43,388 bases of DNA. Origin: Paracoccus sp. UBA889 (lineage in GTDB: Bacteria > Pseudomonadota > Alphaproteobacteria > Rhodobacterales > Rhodobacteraceae). The stretch lies in contig DBFD01000022.1 in assembly GCA_002294185.1 (NCBI GenBank), forward strand, positions 1-43,388, in the 5' to 3' direction. Positions 9,724 to 18,286 of the stretch are shown piece by piece. Made by a program: the position numbers and the translations under genes. Position 1 is the first letter of the stretch. Every line of letters begins with the position of its first letter. The notes beneath the pieces were generated by a model, which was not told the DNA's origin, made no database searches, and was given only the letters and a program-made list of their open reading frames with translations.

Positions 9724-10866
9724 ATGGACGACCAAAGCCCGACCGAACCGCGCCTGACCTCGCTGTCCCATGGCGGCGGCTGCGGGTGCAAGATCGCGCC
9801 CGGCGTGCTGACCGGCCTGTTGCGCGGAACCGCGATGCTGCCGGTCCCGGACGAGCTGCTGGTGGGCATCGAGACATCCGACGATGCCGCGGTCTATCGG
9901 CTGAACGATCAGCAGGCACTGGTGGCCACGACCGATTTCTTCATGCCGATCGTGGACGATCCACTGGATTTCGGCCGCATCGCCGCGACCAACGCGATCA
10001 GCGATGTCTATGCCATGGGCGCCACCCCGATCATGGCCCTGTCGCTGGTGGGAATGCCGATCGACAGGCTGTCGCCCGAAACCATCGCCCGCATCCTCGA
10101 AGGCGGCGCGATGGCCTGCCGCGATGCGGGCATTCCCATCGGCGGCGGCCACAGCATTGATTCGGTCGAGGCGATCTATGGCCTGGTGGCGCTTGGCCTG
10201 GTCCATCCCGATCATGTCAGGCGCAACACGGGCGCGAAACCGGGCGATGTGGTGATCCTGGGCAAGCCGCTGGGGGTTGGCGTCTTCTCTGCGGCGCTGA
10301 AGAAAGAGGCCCTGTCGCCAAAGGATTACGCAATGATGATCGAAACCGTCACGCGGCTGAACACGCCCGGTCCCGATCTGGCGCGATTGCCGGGCGTTCA
10401 TGCGATGACCGATGTGACGGGGTTCGGGCTGGCCGGTCACGCGCTGGAAATGGCGCGCGGATCGGGTTGCACGCTGCGGCTGGACTGGGCGGCGGTGCCG
10501 CTGCTGGCGGGCGCGCGCGATCTTGCCGCCGGCGGCTTCGTGACCGGCGCTTCGGGGCGCAACTGGGCCAGCTATGGTGGCGAGGTCGCGCTGCCCGACG
10601 GTTTCGCACCCGAGGATCGCGCGCTGATATCCGATCCGCAGACCAGCGGCGGCCTGCTGGTCGCCTGCGCCGAGGCCGAGGCGGACCGGGTTCTGGCCAT
10701 CTTCCGCGATCACGGCTTTGCCGAAGCGGCCGTGATCGGACGCGCCGAGGACGGGGCCGGGCGGCTGGTGCTGGGCCAGGACGGTCTCAGGCCGTTTTCG
10801 GGCGCATCAACAGCCAGATCAGCGCCCCGCCGGCCAGGGCCAGCAGCGGCAGCATGGCCAGATTGA
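9724..10866 (+). CDS. selD: Selenide, water dikinase
   Basis: SelD makes selenophosphate from selenide and ATP for selenocysteine or selenouridine synthesis. The ATG at 9724 has GGAGG 5 bases upstream. The catalytic Cys20 and Lys23 are in the SHGGGCGCKIAPGVL motif, matching E. coli Cys17 and Lys20; the enzyme is therefore the Cys form. ATP-binding Asp-rich segments (TTDFFMPIVDDP, ISDVYAMGA, GGGHSID) and C-terminal DVTGFGLAGH and SDPQTSGGLL are all present. The 380-residue length exceeds the usual ~350 because a low-complexity tail of about 30 residues reads through into the 3' end of the opposite-strand MFS gene (80-base overlap). No selA, selB, selC or selU is nearby. Confidence 0.95.
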   Translation: MDDQSPTEPRLTSLSHGGGCGCKIAPGVLTGLLRGTAMLPVPDELLVGIETSDDAAVYRLNDQQALVATTDFFMPIVDDPLDFGRIAATNAISDVYAMGATPIMALSLVGMPIDRLSPETIARILEGGAMACRDAGIPIGGGHSIDSVEAIYGLVALGLVHPDHVRRNTGAKPGDVVILGKPLGVGVFSAALKKEALSPKDYAMMIETVTRLNTPGPDLARLPGVHAMTDVTGFGLAGHALEMARGSGCTLRLDWAAVPLLAGARDLAAGGFVTGASGRNWASYGGEVALPDGFAPEDRALISDPQTSGGLLVACAEAEADRVLAIFRDHGFAEAAVIGRAEDGAGRLVLGQDGLRPFSGASTARSAPRRPGPAAAAWPD

Positions 10867-11977
10867 CCGCATACCAGCCGCCCTCGTTCGAGCCTCCGGT
10901 GCAGTTCATCAGTCCGCCCGAGGACAGCGACGCCAGAAAGACGCCGCCGAAGACGAACAGGTCGTTGATGCCCTGCACCCGGCCGCGTTCCTCGGGGCGA
11001 TGTGCGCGCGCCAGCATCGTGGTCGCGCCGATGAAGCCGAAATTCCAGCCAAGTCCCAGCAGGATCAGCGCGCCGAAGAAATTCGAAAGCGTGATCCCGC
11101 TCAGCGCGACCGCCCCCGCGCCGGCCAGGATCGCAAGCCCGGTGCCGACGATGCGCGCGGCGCCGAAACGGTTGATCAGGTAGCCGGTGAAGAAGCTGGG
11201 CGCAAACATCGCCAGCACATGCGCGCTGACGATATTGGCGGCGTGTTCGGGCCGGTAGCCGCCGCCCACCACCGCCAGCGGCGTCGAAGTCATGACCAGG
11301 TTCATCAGCGAATAGGTCACCATCGCGCAGATCATGGCGACGACGATACGCGGCTCGCGCAGGATCTGGCCCAGCGGGCGGTCCCGATCCTGTCCGGGCC
11401 GGGCGCGCGGCGGGCGGGGAATATCGAGAAAGGCGAAGAGAATCGGGCCGATCAGGTTCAGTCCGATCACCGCCAGATAGGTGCCCAGAAACGGAATCGC
11501 GGTCAGATCGCCGGTGGCACGGACCAGACCCGGCCCGATGATGGCCGAGGCAAGGCCACCCGCCATCACCCACGAGATCGCGCGCGGTGCGAAATGGTCG
11601 CTGGCGGTATCGGTCGCGGCGAAGCGGAAAAATCCCTGCGCCGAAAAGTAGACCCCGCTCAGCAGTCCGCCCGTCAGGAACAGCAGGAACGAGCCCAGCC
11701 AGATTCCGGCCGCCGACACCGCCGCGCCGGAGCCGCCCGCGGCAACCGCCAGCAGAAAGCCCGCGCGCCGTCCCCGCATCTGCATGAACCGGGCCAGCGG
11801 CCGCGCACTGATCGCCGAGCCCAGCACGATCAGCGAGATGGGCAGGGTTGCAAGGCAGGGACTGGGCGACAGTTTTTGCCCGACCAGACCGCCGACGATG
11901 AATTGCACCGGCATCTGGGCGCCAAGTATCGCTTGCGCGGCCACCAGGACCGCGACATTCCGCCTTGCCCTGTCCAT
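10787..11977 (-). CDS. MFS transporter
   Basis: A 396-residue integral membrane protein with about 12 hydrophobic segments in two halves separated by a polar loop near residue 205. A loop ARFMQMRGRRAGF after the second helix fits the MFS motif-A position, and a similar INRFGAARIVGTG occurs in the second half. The N-terminus ARRNVAVLVAAQAILGAQMPVQF resembles uncharacterised MFS proteins of Rhodobacteraceae. The substrate is unknown. It starts 8 bases after the eda stop, so co-transcription with KDPG aldolase is likely, but this is not evidence that it carries a sugar acid. Its 3' end overlaps selD by 80 bases. Confidence 0.85.
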   Translation of the reverse strand: MDRARRNVAVLVAAQAILGAQMPVQFIVGGLVGQKLSPSPCLATLPISLIVLGSAISARPLARFMQMRGRRAGFLLAVAAGGSGAAVSAAGIWLGSFLLFLTGGLLSGVYFSAQGFFRFAATDTASDHFAPRAISWVMAGGLASAIIGPGLVRATGDLTAIPFLGTYLAVIGLNLIGPILFAFLDIPRPPRARPGQDRDRPLGQILREPRIVVAMICAMVTYSLMNLVMTSTPLAVVGGGYRPEHAANIVSAHVLAMFAPSFFTGYLINRFGAARIVGTGLAILAGAGAVALSGITLSNFFGALILLGLGWNFGFIGATTMLARAHRPEERGRVQGINDLFVFGGVFLASLSSGGLMNCTGGSNEGGWYAVNLAMLPLLALAGGALIWLLMRPKTA

Positions 11978-11985
11978 GGCCGCGA

Positions 11986-12630
11986 TCAGCCTTGGCGCAG
12001 GGCGGCGGCGGTCCTTGCGCGGGCCTCGATCGCATCCCAGTCTTCGGATGCGACATCGGCATCGGTGACGATCCAGCTGCCGCCCACACAGACCACATTG
12101 GGCAGAGCCAGGTAGTCGCGGGCGTTCTGCGGCGAGACGCCGCCGGTGGGGCAGAAACTGATCCGCGGCAGCGGGCCGGCCAGCGATTTCAGCGCCGGCG
12201 CACCGCCCGAGGTTTCGGCCGGGAAGAATTTCAGCATGTCATATCCCGCATCCGCCGCCCGCATCACCTCCGAGGCGGTGACGGCGCCGGGCAGAAGCGG
12301 CAGGTCCAGATCCGCGCAGGCCGCGATCAGCGGGTCGGTCAGCCCGGGCGAGACCGCGAATGTCGCGCCGGCGTCCTTGGCGCGCTTGGCGTCGTCCGGG
12401 CTCAGCACGGTGCCGGCGCCGACATGGCCGCCCTCGACCCCTGACATGGCGCGGATCGCGTCGAGCGCCGCGTCAGAACGCAGGGTGACTTCCAGCACCG
12501 GCAGGCCGCCCGAGACAAGGGCGCGGGCCAGAGCTTCGGCCTTCGCCGCCTGCTGGATGACGATCACCGGGATGACCGGCGCGATGTCGCACAGCGCGCG
12601 GCTTTTCCGGGATTGGGTTTGGGGGGTCAT
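11986..12630 (-). CDS. eda: 2-dehydro-3-deoxyphosphogluconate (KDPG) aldolase
   Basis: Eda cleaves KDPG to pyruvate and glyceraldehyde 3-phosphate in the Entner-Doudoroff pathway; many members also use 4-hydroxy-2-oxoglutarate. The 214-residue class I aldolase has Glu47 in LEVTLRS and the Schiff-base Lys134 in MLKFFPAE, which align with E. coli Glu45 and Lys133. GHVGAGTVLS, AVSPGLT, LPGAVTASE and phosphate-binding CPTGGVS and GGSWI are present. The usual partner edd is not adjacent; the MFS gene follows 8 bases downstream. Upstream lies the hemolysin-III-type gene, 76 bases away and in the same direction. Confidence 0.95.
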   Translation of the reverse strand: MTPQTQSRKSRALCDIAPVIPVIVIQQAAKAEALARALVSGGLPVLEVTLRSDAALDAIRAMSGVEGGHVGAGTVLSPDDAKRAKDAGATFAVSPGLTDPLIAACADLDLPLLPGAVTASEVMRAADAGYDMLKFFPAETSGGAPALKSLAGPLPRISFCPTGGVSPQNARDYLALPNVVCVGGSWIVTDADVASEDWDAIEARARTAAALRQG

Positions 12631-12706
12631 GCGTCACCTCGCTGGCAGGATCGCTCCGAACCTGACGCCTGCGGCGGCCGGATGCAAGCGGCTTGGCGCC
12701 GGTCGG

Positions 12707-13375
12707 CTACAGCGTCGCGGGCGACACCGCCGCCGTCAGCACCGCGACGTAATGCACCGCCGCCGCCGTCACCACGAAAGCGTGCCAGATCGCGTTCTGG
12801 AACCGCAGCTTTTGCCACAGGTGGAAGATCACGCCCGCCGTATAGAGCAGTCCGCCAATGACGATCAGAACCATCGAGGTCGCGGGCAGATGCATGGCGA
12901 TGGGCCGGATCGCCAGGATGCCGCTCCATCCCATCGCGAGATAGAGGATCACCGCCAGCCTGTCATAGCGCCCCGGAAAAAGACATTTCACCGCGACGCC
13001 GATCCCGGCCATGAACCAGATCGCGACCAGCAGCGTCAGGATCATCGGGTCGCTGGAGGCGCCGGGTTCCAGAAACGGCGTGTAGGTTGCCGCGATCAGG
13101 ATGAAGATGGCCGAATGATCCAGCCGCCGCATGATCCATTTGAAACGCGATGGCGGCAACATGTTGTAGATGAAAGAGATTGCCAGCGCCCCGATCAGCC
13201 CCAGCCCGTAGATCCAGGCGGCCAGCATCGCCGCCTGCGTGCCCCAGACCGTTGTCTGGAAGATCAGCACGGTCACACCGATCAGGGCGGCCACGACGCC
13301 GACCCCATGGACGATCGCGTCGGCAAGGGTTTCCAGGAAATCGTAGTCTCGGCCGAAGCGGAATTGCATTGTCAT
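12707..13375 (-). CDS. Hemolysin III/YqfA-type (PAQR superfamily) membrane protein
   Basis: A membrane protein of about 222 residues with seven predicted hydrophobic segments. PAQR/hemolysin III signatures are ETLADAIVHGVGV, containing the early histidine; SFIYNMLPPSRFKWIMRRLDHSAIFILIAATYTPF, seen in parts as the YNM, RRLDHSAIF and ATYTPF motifs; and a late histidine pair in NAIWHAFVVTAAAVHY. These conserved Asp and His residues form a zinc site in characterised PAQR members. True haemolytic activity should not be assumed. The start is MTMQFRF (13375) or the second ATG at 13369, which has GGGGA 5 bases upstream. A TTG further upstream is unlikely. The divergent neighbour is the mttB homologue. 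Confidence 0.88.
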   Translation of the reverse strand: MTMQFRFGRDYDFLETLADAIVHGVGVVAALIGVTVLIFQTTVWGTQAAMLAAWIYGLGLIGALAISFIYNMLPPSRFKWIMRRLDHSAIFILIAATYTPFLEPGASSDPMILTLLVAIWFMAGIGVAVKCLFPGRYDRLAVILYLAMGWSGILAIRPIAMHLPATSMVLIVIGGLLYTAGVIFHLWQKLRFQNAIWHAFVVTAAAVHYVAVLTAAVSPATL

Positions 13376-13557
13376 CCCCGGAAGATGGGGCAGGCGGGAA
13401 GCCAAGGCAATTCACCCTTTTGGTCAACCCTGCGTGAAAGCGTCGCGGCCGCGCGTCGATGTCGCATCATGGCAAGGGAAAGGCGCAAACGGGCAGCACG
13501 GCCTTCGGCGCGCAGCCTATCACGGGACGCAGTCATGTTTGCAGGAAGGGGATCGCC

Positions 13558-15108
13558 ATGACCGAGGATGCCGTCGCCGAACGCCGTGGCCGCCGCAGCG
13601 GAGGCGGGGCCGCGCGCCGGGCCGAACGCACGGCGACGCGCTTCGAATATGCGCGCTTCATCAGCCGCAACATCCCGAACCTGGAGATTCTGAACGACGA
13701 GGCGCTGGAAATCATCGAGGCCAATGCCGAGACGGTGCTTGCGGAAATCGGCGTGAACTTCGTCGACAATCCCGACGCGCTGGCGCGGTGGAAGGAGGCG
13801 GGGGCCGACATCGACGGCGAACGGGTGCGGCTGCCCAGGGGGCTGGCGCGACAGCTTTGCGCCACCGCGCCGGCCAGCTTTACCCAGCACGCCCGAAATC
13901 CCGAACGCAATGTCGAGATCGGCGGACGCAATCTGGTTCTGGCACCGGTCTACGGCCCGCCTTTCGTGCGCGATCAGGCCGGCGGCCGGCGCTACGCCAC
14001 GATCGAGGATTTCCGCAATTTCGTGAAGCTGGGCCAGATGTCGAAATGGGTCCATCACAGCGGCGGCACCGTCTGCGAACCGACAGACGTGGCGGTGAAC
14101 AAGCGCCATCTGGACATGCTGCACGCCCACATGACCCTGTCGGACAAGCCCTACATGGGTTCGGTGACCCTGCCGGAACGCGCGGCCGATTCGGTCGAGA
14201 TGTCGAAGATCCTGTTCGGGTCGGATTTCGTCGACCGCAACACGGTGATGACCAGCCTGATCAACATCAACAGCCCGCTGACCTTCGATTCGGTGATGAT
14301 GGGCGCGCTGGAGGTCTATGCGAGGGCCAATCAGGCCGCGATCATCAGTCCCTTCATCGTCGGCGGCGCGATGGCGCCCGTCACCGTCGCGGGCACGCTG
14401 ACGCAGGTTCTGGCCGAGGTGATGGCGGGCGTGGCCTACAGCCAGCTGATCCGTCCCGGCGCGCCGGTGATCTTCGGCGCCTTCGTCACCTCGATCGACA
14501 TGAACAGCGGTGCGCCCACCTTCGGCACGCCCGAGGCCGCCCAGATCACGCTGGGGGCGGGGCAACTGGCCCGGCGGATGGGGTTGCCCTATCGCAGCGC
14601 GGGCTCGTTCTGCGGATCGAAGCTGCCGGATGCACAGGCGGCCTACGAGACCGCGAACACGCTGAATATCGGGCTGCTGGCGGGGGTGAACTTCATGCTG
14701 CATTCCTGCGGCTGGCTGGAAGGCGGGCTTGTCAGCAGCTACGAGAAATACGTGATGGACGCCGATCAGCTGGGCCTGCTGCACCGGATCGCGGCGGGCG
14801 TGGACATGTCCGAGAACGGGCAGGCCATGGACGCGATCCGCGAAGTGGGGCCGGGCGGGCATTATCTGGGCTGTGACCATACGCAGGCCAATTACAAGGA
14901 AGCCTTCTGGCGCACCGGCATCCTGGATTACAAGCCCTTCGAAACCTGGGAGGAGGAAGGCGCGCGCGACACGGCGACGCTGGCCGCGCTGAAGGTCGCC
15001 AGGATGCTGGGCGAGTATCAGGCCCCCGATCTGGATCCGGGCATCGCCGAGGCGCTGTCGGAATATGTCGCGGGCCGGAAAGCCGCCGTGCCCGACAGCT
15101 TCATGTGA
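13558..15108 (+). CDS. MttB-family methyltransferase without pyrrolysine
   Basis: A 516-residue member of the trimethylamine methyltransferase (MttB) superfamily, recognised from [11 protein letters not shown]-like N-terminal features (here [15 protein letters not shown]), [11 protein letters not shown], the [13 protein letters not shown] segment, DKPYMGS and the C-terminal [27 protein letters not shown]. Archaeal MttB reads an in-frame amber codon as pyrrolysine; this ORF is continuous with no internal TAG. It therefore belongs to the non-Pyl group, whose studied members (MtgB) move methyl groups from glycine betaine or related quaternary amines to a corrinoid protein. No corrinoid protein or methyl-THF transferase gene is adjacent. 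The ATG follows AGGAAGGGGA. The substrate cannot be stated from sequence alone. Confidence 0.9.
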   Translation: MTEDAVAERRGRRSGGGAARRAERTATRFEYARFISRNIPNLEILNDEALEIIEANAETVLAEIGVNFVDNPDALARWKEAGADIDGERVRLPRGLARQLCATAPASFTQHARNPERNVEIGGRNLVLAPVYGPPFVRDQAGGRRYATIEDFRNFVKLGQMSKWVHHSGGTVCEPTDVAVNKRHLDMLHAHMTLSDKPYMGSVTLPERAADSVEMSKILFGSDFVDRNTVMTSLININSPLTFDSVMMGALEVYARANQAAIISPFIVGGAMAPVTVAGTLTQVLAEVMAGVAYSQLIRPGAPVIFGAFVTSIDMNSGAPTFGTPEAAQITLGAGQLARRMGLPYRSAGSFCGSKLPDAQAAYETANTLNIGLLAGVNFMLHSCGWLEGGLVSSYEKYVMDADQLGLLHRIAAGVDMSENGQAMDAIREVGPGGHYLGCDHTQANYKEAFWRTGILDYKPFETWEEEGARDTATLAALKVARMLGEYQAPDLDPGIAEALSEYVAGRKAAVPDSFM

Positions 15109-15128
15109 GCGGACAGGCCCGTTACCCC

Positions 15129-15157
15129 TTGCAAAGCGTGCGCACAGCGTCTATCTG
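15129..15157 (+). promoter_or_regulatory. Putative sigma-70 promoter for rpsB-tsf
   Basis: TTGCAA (15129-15134) and TATCTG (15152-15157) are separated by exactly 17 bases, just after the mttB homologue's stop. Transcription would start near 15164 and give an rpsB leader of about 110 bases. Spacing is ideal but the -10 box is imperfect, so this is an inference. Confidence 0.45.
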
Positions 15158-15274
15158 CGCGCTCACTTCACAGGCAGTGGGCGGGCCTTGCGGACAGACA
15201 TCCCCGTGGGTCCACCGGTTGAGGCAAAAGCCTTCAGAACCCCTGCCAAGGCGCAAACCGGAAAGGACATTGGA

Positions 15275-16072
15275 ATGGCGCTTCCCGAATTTTCCCTGCG
15301 TCAGCTTCTTGAAGCTGGCGTCCATTACGGCCACCAGACGCAACGCTGGAATCCGCGCATGGCGGAATTCATCTATGGCGACCGCAACGGCATCCACATC
15401 GTCGATCTGACCCAGACCGTCCAGATGCTGGACGCCGCGCTGCAGGTCGTGCGCGACACCGTCGCCAAGGGCGGCCGCGTGCTGTTCGTCGGCACCAAGC
15501 GCCAGGCGCAGAAGCCGATCGCGGATGCGGCCGAACGCTCGGCCCAGTTTTACATGAACCACCGCTGGCTGGGCGGCACGCTGACCAACTGGAAGACCGT
15601 CAGCCAGTCGATCAACCGCCTCAAGGCCATCGACGAGACGATGGCCGGCGGCGCCGAAGGCATGACCAAGAAAGAGCGCCTGGGGCTGGAACGCGAACAG
15701 GCCAAGCTGCAGGCCAGCCTTGGCGGCATCCGCGACATGGGCGGCCTGCCGGATCTGCTGTTCGTCATCGACGTGAACAAGGAAGACCTGGCGATCCTCG
15801 AAGCGAAGAAGCTGGGGATCCCGGTCGTCGCCGTGGTCGATACCAATTGCTCGCCCGACGGCGTGGATTATATCATTCCGGGCAACGACGATGCGGCCCG
15901 CGCCATCGCGCTGTATTGCGATCTGGCCAGCCGTGCGGCGCTGGACGGCATGACCGCGCAGATGGGTGCCGCCGGTGTCGATCTGGGCGCCCTGTCCGAA
16001 ACGCCCGACGAGGCGCTGAACGAGGGCGAGGCCGAGGCGAAAGCCGACGAGCAGGCGACGGCCGACGCCTGA
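15275..16072 (+). CDS. rpsB: 30S ribosomal protein S2
   Basis: S2 is a late-assembling 30S subunit protein. The start [21 protein letters not shown] is the family N-terminus; the longer open frame upstream is not part of the protein. It shows [55 protein letters not shown] and [26 protein letters not shown]. An acidic Ala/Glu-rich C-terminal tail completes the 265 residues, typical for Rhodobacteraceae. A GGAAAGGACATTGG stretch precedes the ATG. It is followed by tsf after 94 bases containing a strong hairpin. Confidence 0.98.
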   Translation: MALPEFSLRQLLEAGVHYGHQTQRWNPRMAEFIYGDRNGIHIVDLTQTVQMLDAALQVVRDTVAKGGRVLFVGTKRQAQKPIADAAERSAQFYMNHRWLGGTLTNWKTVSQSINRLKAIDETMAGGAEGMTKKERLGLEREQAKLQASLGGIRDMGGLPDLLFVIDVNKEDLAILEAKKLGIPVVAVVDTNCSPDGVDYIIPGNDDAARAIALYCDLASRAALDGMTAQMGAAGVDLGALSETPDEALNEGEAEAKADEQATADA

Positions 16073-16115
16073 TCGATCCGGCCCGTCCGGACCCCGGATG
16101 CATTTACGGAAACGT

Positions 16116-16144
16116 CGTCAGGCGGGGATATGCCCCGCCTGACG
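16116..16144 (+). promoter_or_regulatory. Strong hairpin between rpsB and tsf
   Basis: Perfect 12-bp arms (CGTCAGGCGGGG / CCCCGCCTGACG) enclose the 5-base loop ATATG, 43 bases after the rpsB stop and about 10 bases before the tsf ribosome-binding site. No T-run follows, so it is more likely an attenuator, partial terminator or mRNA stabiliser that sets the S2 to EF-Ts ratio than a full terminator. Confidence 0.65.
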
Positions 16145-16166
16145 TGTTGATCAAAGGAGACGGATC

Positions 16167-17045
16167 ATGGCTATCACCGCCGCGATGGTGAAGGAACTGC
16201 GCGAGACCACCGGCGCAGGGATGATGGACGCCAAGAAGGCGCTGACCGAGACCGATGGCGACATGCAGGCCGCGCAGGACTGGCTGCGGACCAAGGGCCT
16301 GGCCAAGGCCGCGAAGAAATCCGGTCGCGTCGCGGCCGAGGGTCTGGTCGCCGTGGCCGTCAGGAACGGCAAGGGCGTCGCTGTAGAGGTGAATTCCGAG
16401 ACCGACTTCGTCGGCAAGAACGAGGAATTCCAGCGCATGGTCCGCAAGATCGCCGAGGCCGGTCTGGACGTGCAGAATACCGAGGAACTGAACGCCGCCA
16501 GGATCGACGGCAAACCCGTCTCGGAGGTTCTGACCGACGCCATCGCCAAGATCGGCGAGAACATGACCCTGCGCCGCATGGTCAAGGTCGAAGCGCCGCT
16601 GGTCGTCTCTTACGTCCATAACGCCGCAGCCGAGGGGATGGGCAAGATCGGCGTTCTGGTCGGTCTGGACGGGGGCGACGAGGAAATCGGCCGCCAGATC
16701 GCGATGCATGTCGCCGCGACCTCACCCGCCTCGCTGAGCCAGGACGATCTGGATCCGGCCCTGGTGGAACGCGAGAAGTCCGTCCTGACCGAACAGGCCC
16801 GCGAATCGGGCAAGCCGGAAGCGGTGATCGAAAAGATGATCGTCGGCCGGATGGCCAAGTTCTTCGAGGAAGTGACGCTGCTGGGTCAGAAATTCGTCAT
16901 CAATCCCGATGTCACGGTCGAACAGGCGGCCAAGGACGCCGGTGCCAGGATCGTGGGCTTTGCCCGCGTCGCGGTCGGCGAAGGCATCGAGAAGAAGGAA
17001 GAGGATTTCGCGGCCGAGGTCGCCAAGACCCTGGGCGGCGCCTGA
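16167..17045 (+). CDS. tsf: Translation elongation factor Ts
   Basis: EF-Ts exchanges GDP for GTP on EF-Tu. The 292-residue protein begins [26 protein letters not shown], seen here as the TGAGMMDAK and CKKAL-type UBA-like domain (about 1-55). The TDFV motif follows ([14 protein letters not shown]), then the central and C-terminal core domains, with [10 protein letters not shown]-like [11 protein letters not shown] and [20 protein letters not shown] in AAAGGAGACGG is the ribosome-binding site. pyrH and frr, which follow tsf in many bacteria, are absent; a terminator follows instead. Confidence 0.98.
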   Translation: MAITAAMVKELRETTGAGMMDAKKALTETDGDMQAAQDWLRTKGLAKAAKKSGRVAAEGLVAVAVRNGKGVAVEVNSETDFVGKNEEFQRMVRKIAEAGLDVQNTEELNAARIDGKPVSEVLTDAIAKIGENMTLRRMVKVEAPLVVSYVHNAAAEGMGKIGVLVGLDGGDEEIGRQIAMHVAATSPASLSQDDLDPALVEREKSVLTEQARESGKPEAVIEKMIVGRMAKFFEEVTLLGQKFVINPDVTVEQAAKDAGARIVGFARVAVGEGIEKKEEDFAAEVAKTLGGA

Positions 17046-17068
17046 TCCGTTCCCTGCCGTTTTCTGCG

Positions 17069-17108
17069 AAGACGCCGGTCAGCGATGGCCGGCGTCTTTC
17101 GTCGTTTT
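17069..17108 (+). terminator. Intrinsic terminator of rpsB-tsf
   Basis: A 13-bp stem (AAGACGCCGGTCA / TGGCCGGCGTCTT, one G-U pair) is closed by a GCGA GNRA-type tetraloop and followed by TCGTCGTTTT. It begins 24 bases after the tsf stop and is a textbook terminator apart from the interrupted T-tract. Confidence 0.85.
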
Positions 17109-17228
17109 GCGACATCGGCCGGGAACGCGCGACATCCGCCGACGACGACAAGACCGCCATCGGCAGATGCCCCCCGTTTCTGACGGGATGCGCGGCCCGG
17201 GCAACACTCGGACCCTTGCGCAGGTTCC

Positions 17229-17245
17229 TGACACATTCTGTGTCA
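17229..17245. promoter_or_regulatory. Perfect 17-bp dyad, possible operator
   Basis: TGACACATTCTGTGTCA has 7-bp arms around TTC. Outer GTTCC (just before) and GGAAC (8 bases after) add a looser symmetry. It lies in the roughly 217-base gene-free stretch between the tsf terminator and the 3' end of luxR, so there is no obvious target gene. It could also fold as a 3'-UTR hairpin of the luxR mRNA. I see no gene in 17109-17325. Confidence 0.45.
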
Positions 17246-17325
17246 CCACTCACGGAACGTCACGATTCAAGGCCGATTTGCCGCAAAGAGAAAGTCAGGC
17301 AAACCCTACCCCTATTGGCCTATCC

Positions 17326-18090
17326 TCACGTGAACGGGTTCAGGTCTTGGCCGTGCGGGAAAATCTGGTGGGCCAGATGGGCGCGGAGGATGGCGTGGGC
17401 GGTCGTATCGGCCCCGATCGCCTGCCGCGCCAGACGCAGATGTTTTTCGACCGTGGCGGCCGCTACGCCCAGGATCGTGCCGATCTCGGCCACCGTCTTT
17501 CCGGCCGAACTCCATTCCAGAACCTCGCGCTGACGCTGCGTCAGGCGGGTTTCGACCAGCCGCCGGCCCAGCGTCGCCAGCCGAAGATGCAGGACCGAGG
17601 TCAGAATCCCGATCTCGCCGCGCGCGGATTGCCAGGCCGTTTCGGCGCGCTCGTGGCTGATCCCGCCGCCAGGGCACAGCAATACCGCGCCATGACTGCG
17701 CGGCACCCTGTTCCTGAGGCTGATGACTCGACCCGCCTCGACGCCGTGATCCATCGCCAGACGGATCGCAGGGTGGATTTCCGCGGCCCCGTCTTCATGC
17801 CCCAGGCACGCATCCCGCAACGAGGCATTGCCGGAATTCTGCAGCGCCCAGACCGCCCAGGGCGCGGTGGCCAGCAGCCCCCCGGCGCCTAGCCGTGCGA
17901 CAAAGCCGTCGGGGAAATTGCCGAACAGGATCGGCTCTTCGCGCAGCACGGCGGCGGGAAGCGACAGCAGGAAGCGCGCGATATAGAGACCGTGTTGAAA
18001 ACCGTGTTCGCGCAAAGCCGAAAGATAGGCATCGCTTGCCTCGGGCACCGATCGGGCATTGGCGACACGATCAAGATAATTGATCGACAT
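17326..18090 (-). CDS. LuxR-family regulator with degenerate autoinducer domain
   Basis: A 254-residue protein with an N-terminal autoinducer-binding-like domain (about 1-160) and a C-terminal LuxR helix-turn-helix (about 183-245: LTQRQREVLEWSSAGKTVAEI, given here as LTQRQREVLEW and TVAEIGTILGVAAATVEKHL). The HTH looks intact. An ungapped alignment of NFPDGFVARL with the TraR/LuxR NYPxxWVxxY segment puts Phe63 at the conserved Trp, Leu67 at the Tyr and Ala76 at the ligand-anchoring Asp; the next Pro is kept. Canonical acyl-homoserine-lactone binding therefore looks doubtful. No luxI gene is in the window. The gene is monocistronic and convergent with tsf, and a dyad lies 11 bases before its ATG. 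Confidence 0.85.
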   Translation of the reverse strand: MSINYLDRVANARSVPEASDAYLSALREHGFQHGLYIARFLLSLPAAVLREEPILFGNFPDGFVARLGAGGLLATAPWAVWALQNSGNASLRDACLGHEDGAAEIHPAIRLAMDHGVEAGRVISLRNRVPRSHGAVLLCPGGGISHERAETAWQSARGEIGILTSVLHLRLATLGRRLVETRLTQRQREVLEWSSAGKTVAEIGTILGVAAATVEKHLRLARQAIGADTTAHAILRAHLAHQIFPHGQDLNPFT

Positions 18091-18101
18091 AAATCACTAA
18101 A

Positions 18102-18124
18102 CCGAAATAAATTCTTCATTTCGG
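18102..18124. promoter_or_regulatory. AT-rich dyad just upstream of the luxR-type gene
   Basis: CCGAAAT and ATTTCGG form perfect 7-bp arms over 23 bases, ending 11 bases before the luxR-type ATG. The position suits an operator for autoregulation, and the size is near that of lux boxes, though it lacks the CT-N12-AG pattern. The remaining bases to cmk (18125-18286) show no gene. Confidence 0.45.
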
Positions 18125-18286
18125 CGATAGAAATGCAGAATCACGGTGATGCCAAGAAGAATTCGCCCGCCCGACCGCCCTCTTGCCGGTCCGACAAGGG
18201 CCGTTCCGCGACCTCTGCTGCCGGCTGGACCTTTGCCGCGCGGATATGCAAAGAGGCGGTGACGGGTAAAACGGCAGGCCGGGGAC

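Noticed and set aside
15109-15274. Structured riboswitch or S2-binding leader before rpsB
   Set aside because: I could not find a recognised motif or a strong conserved-looking fold in the leader; only a possible promoter was kept.
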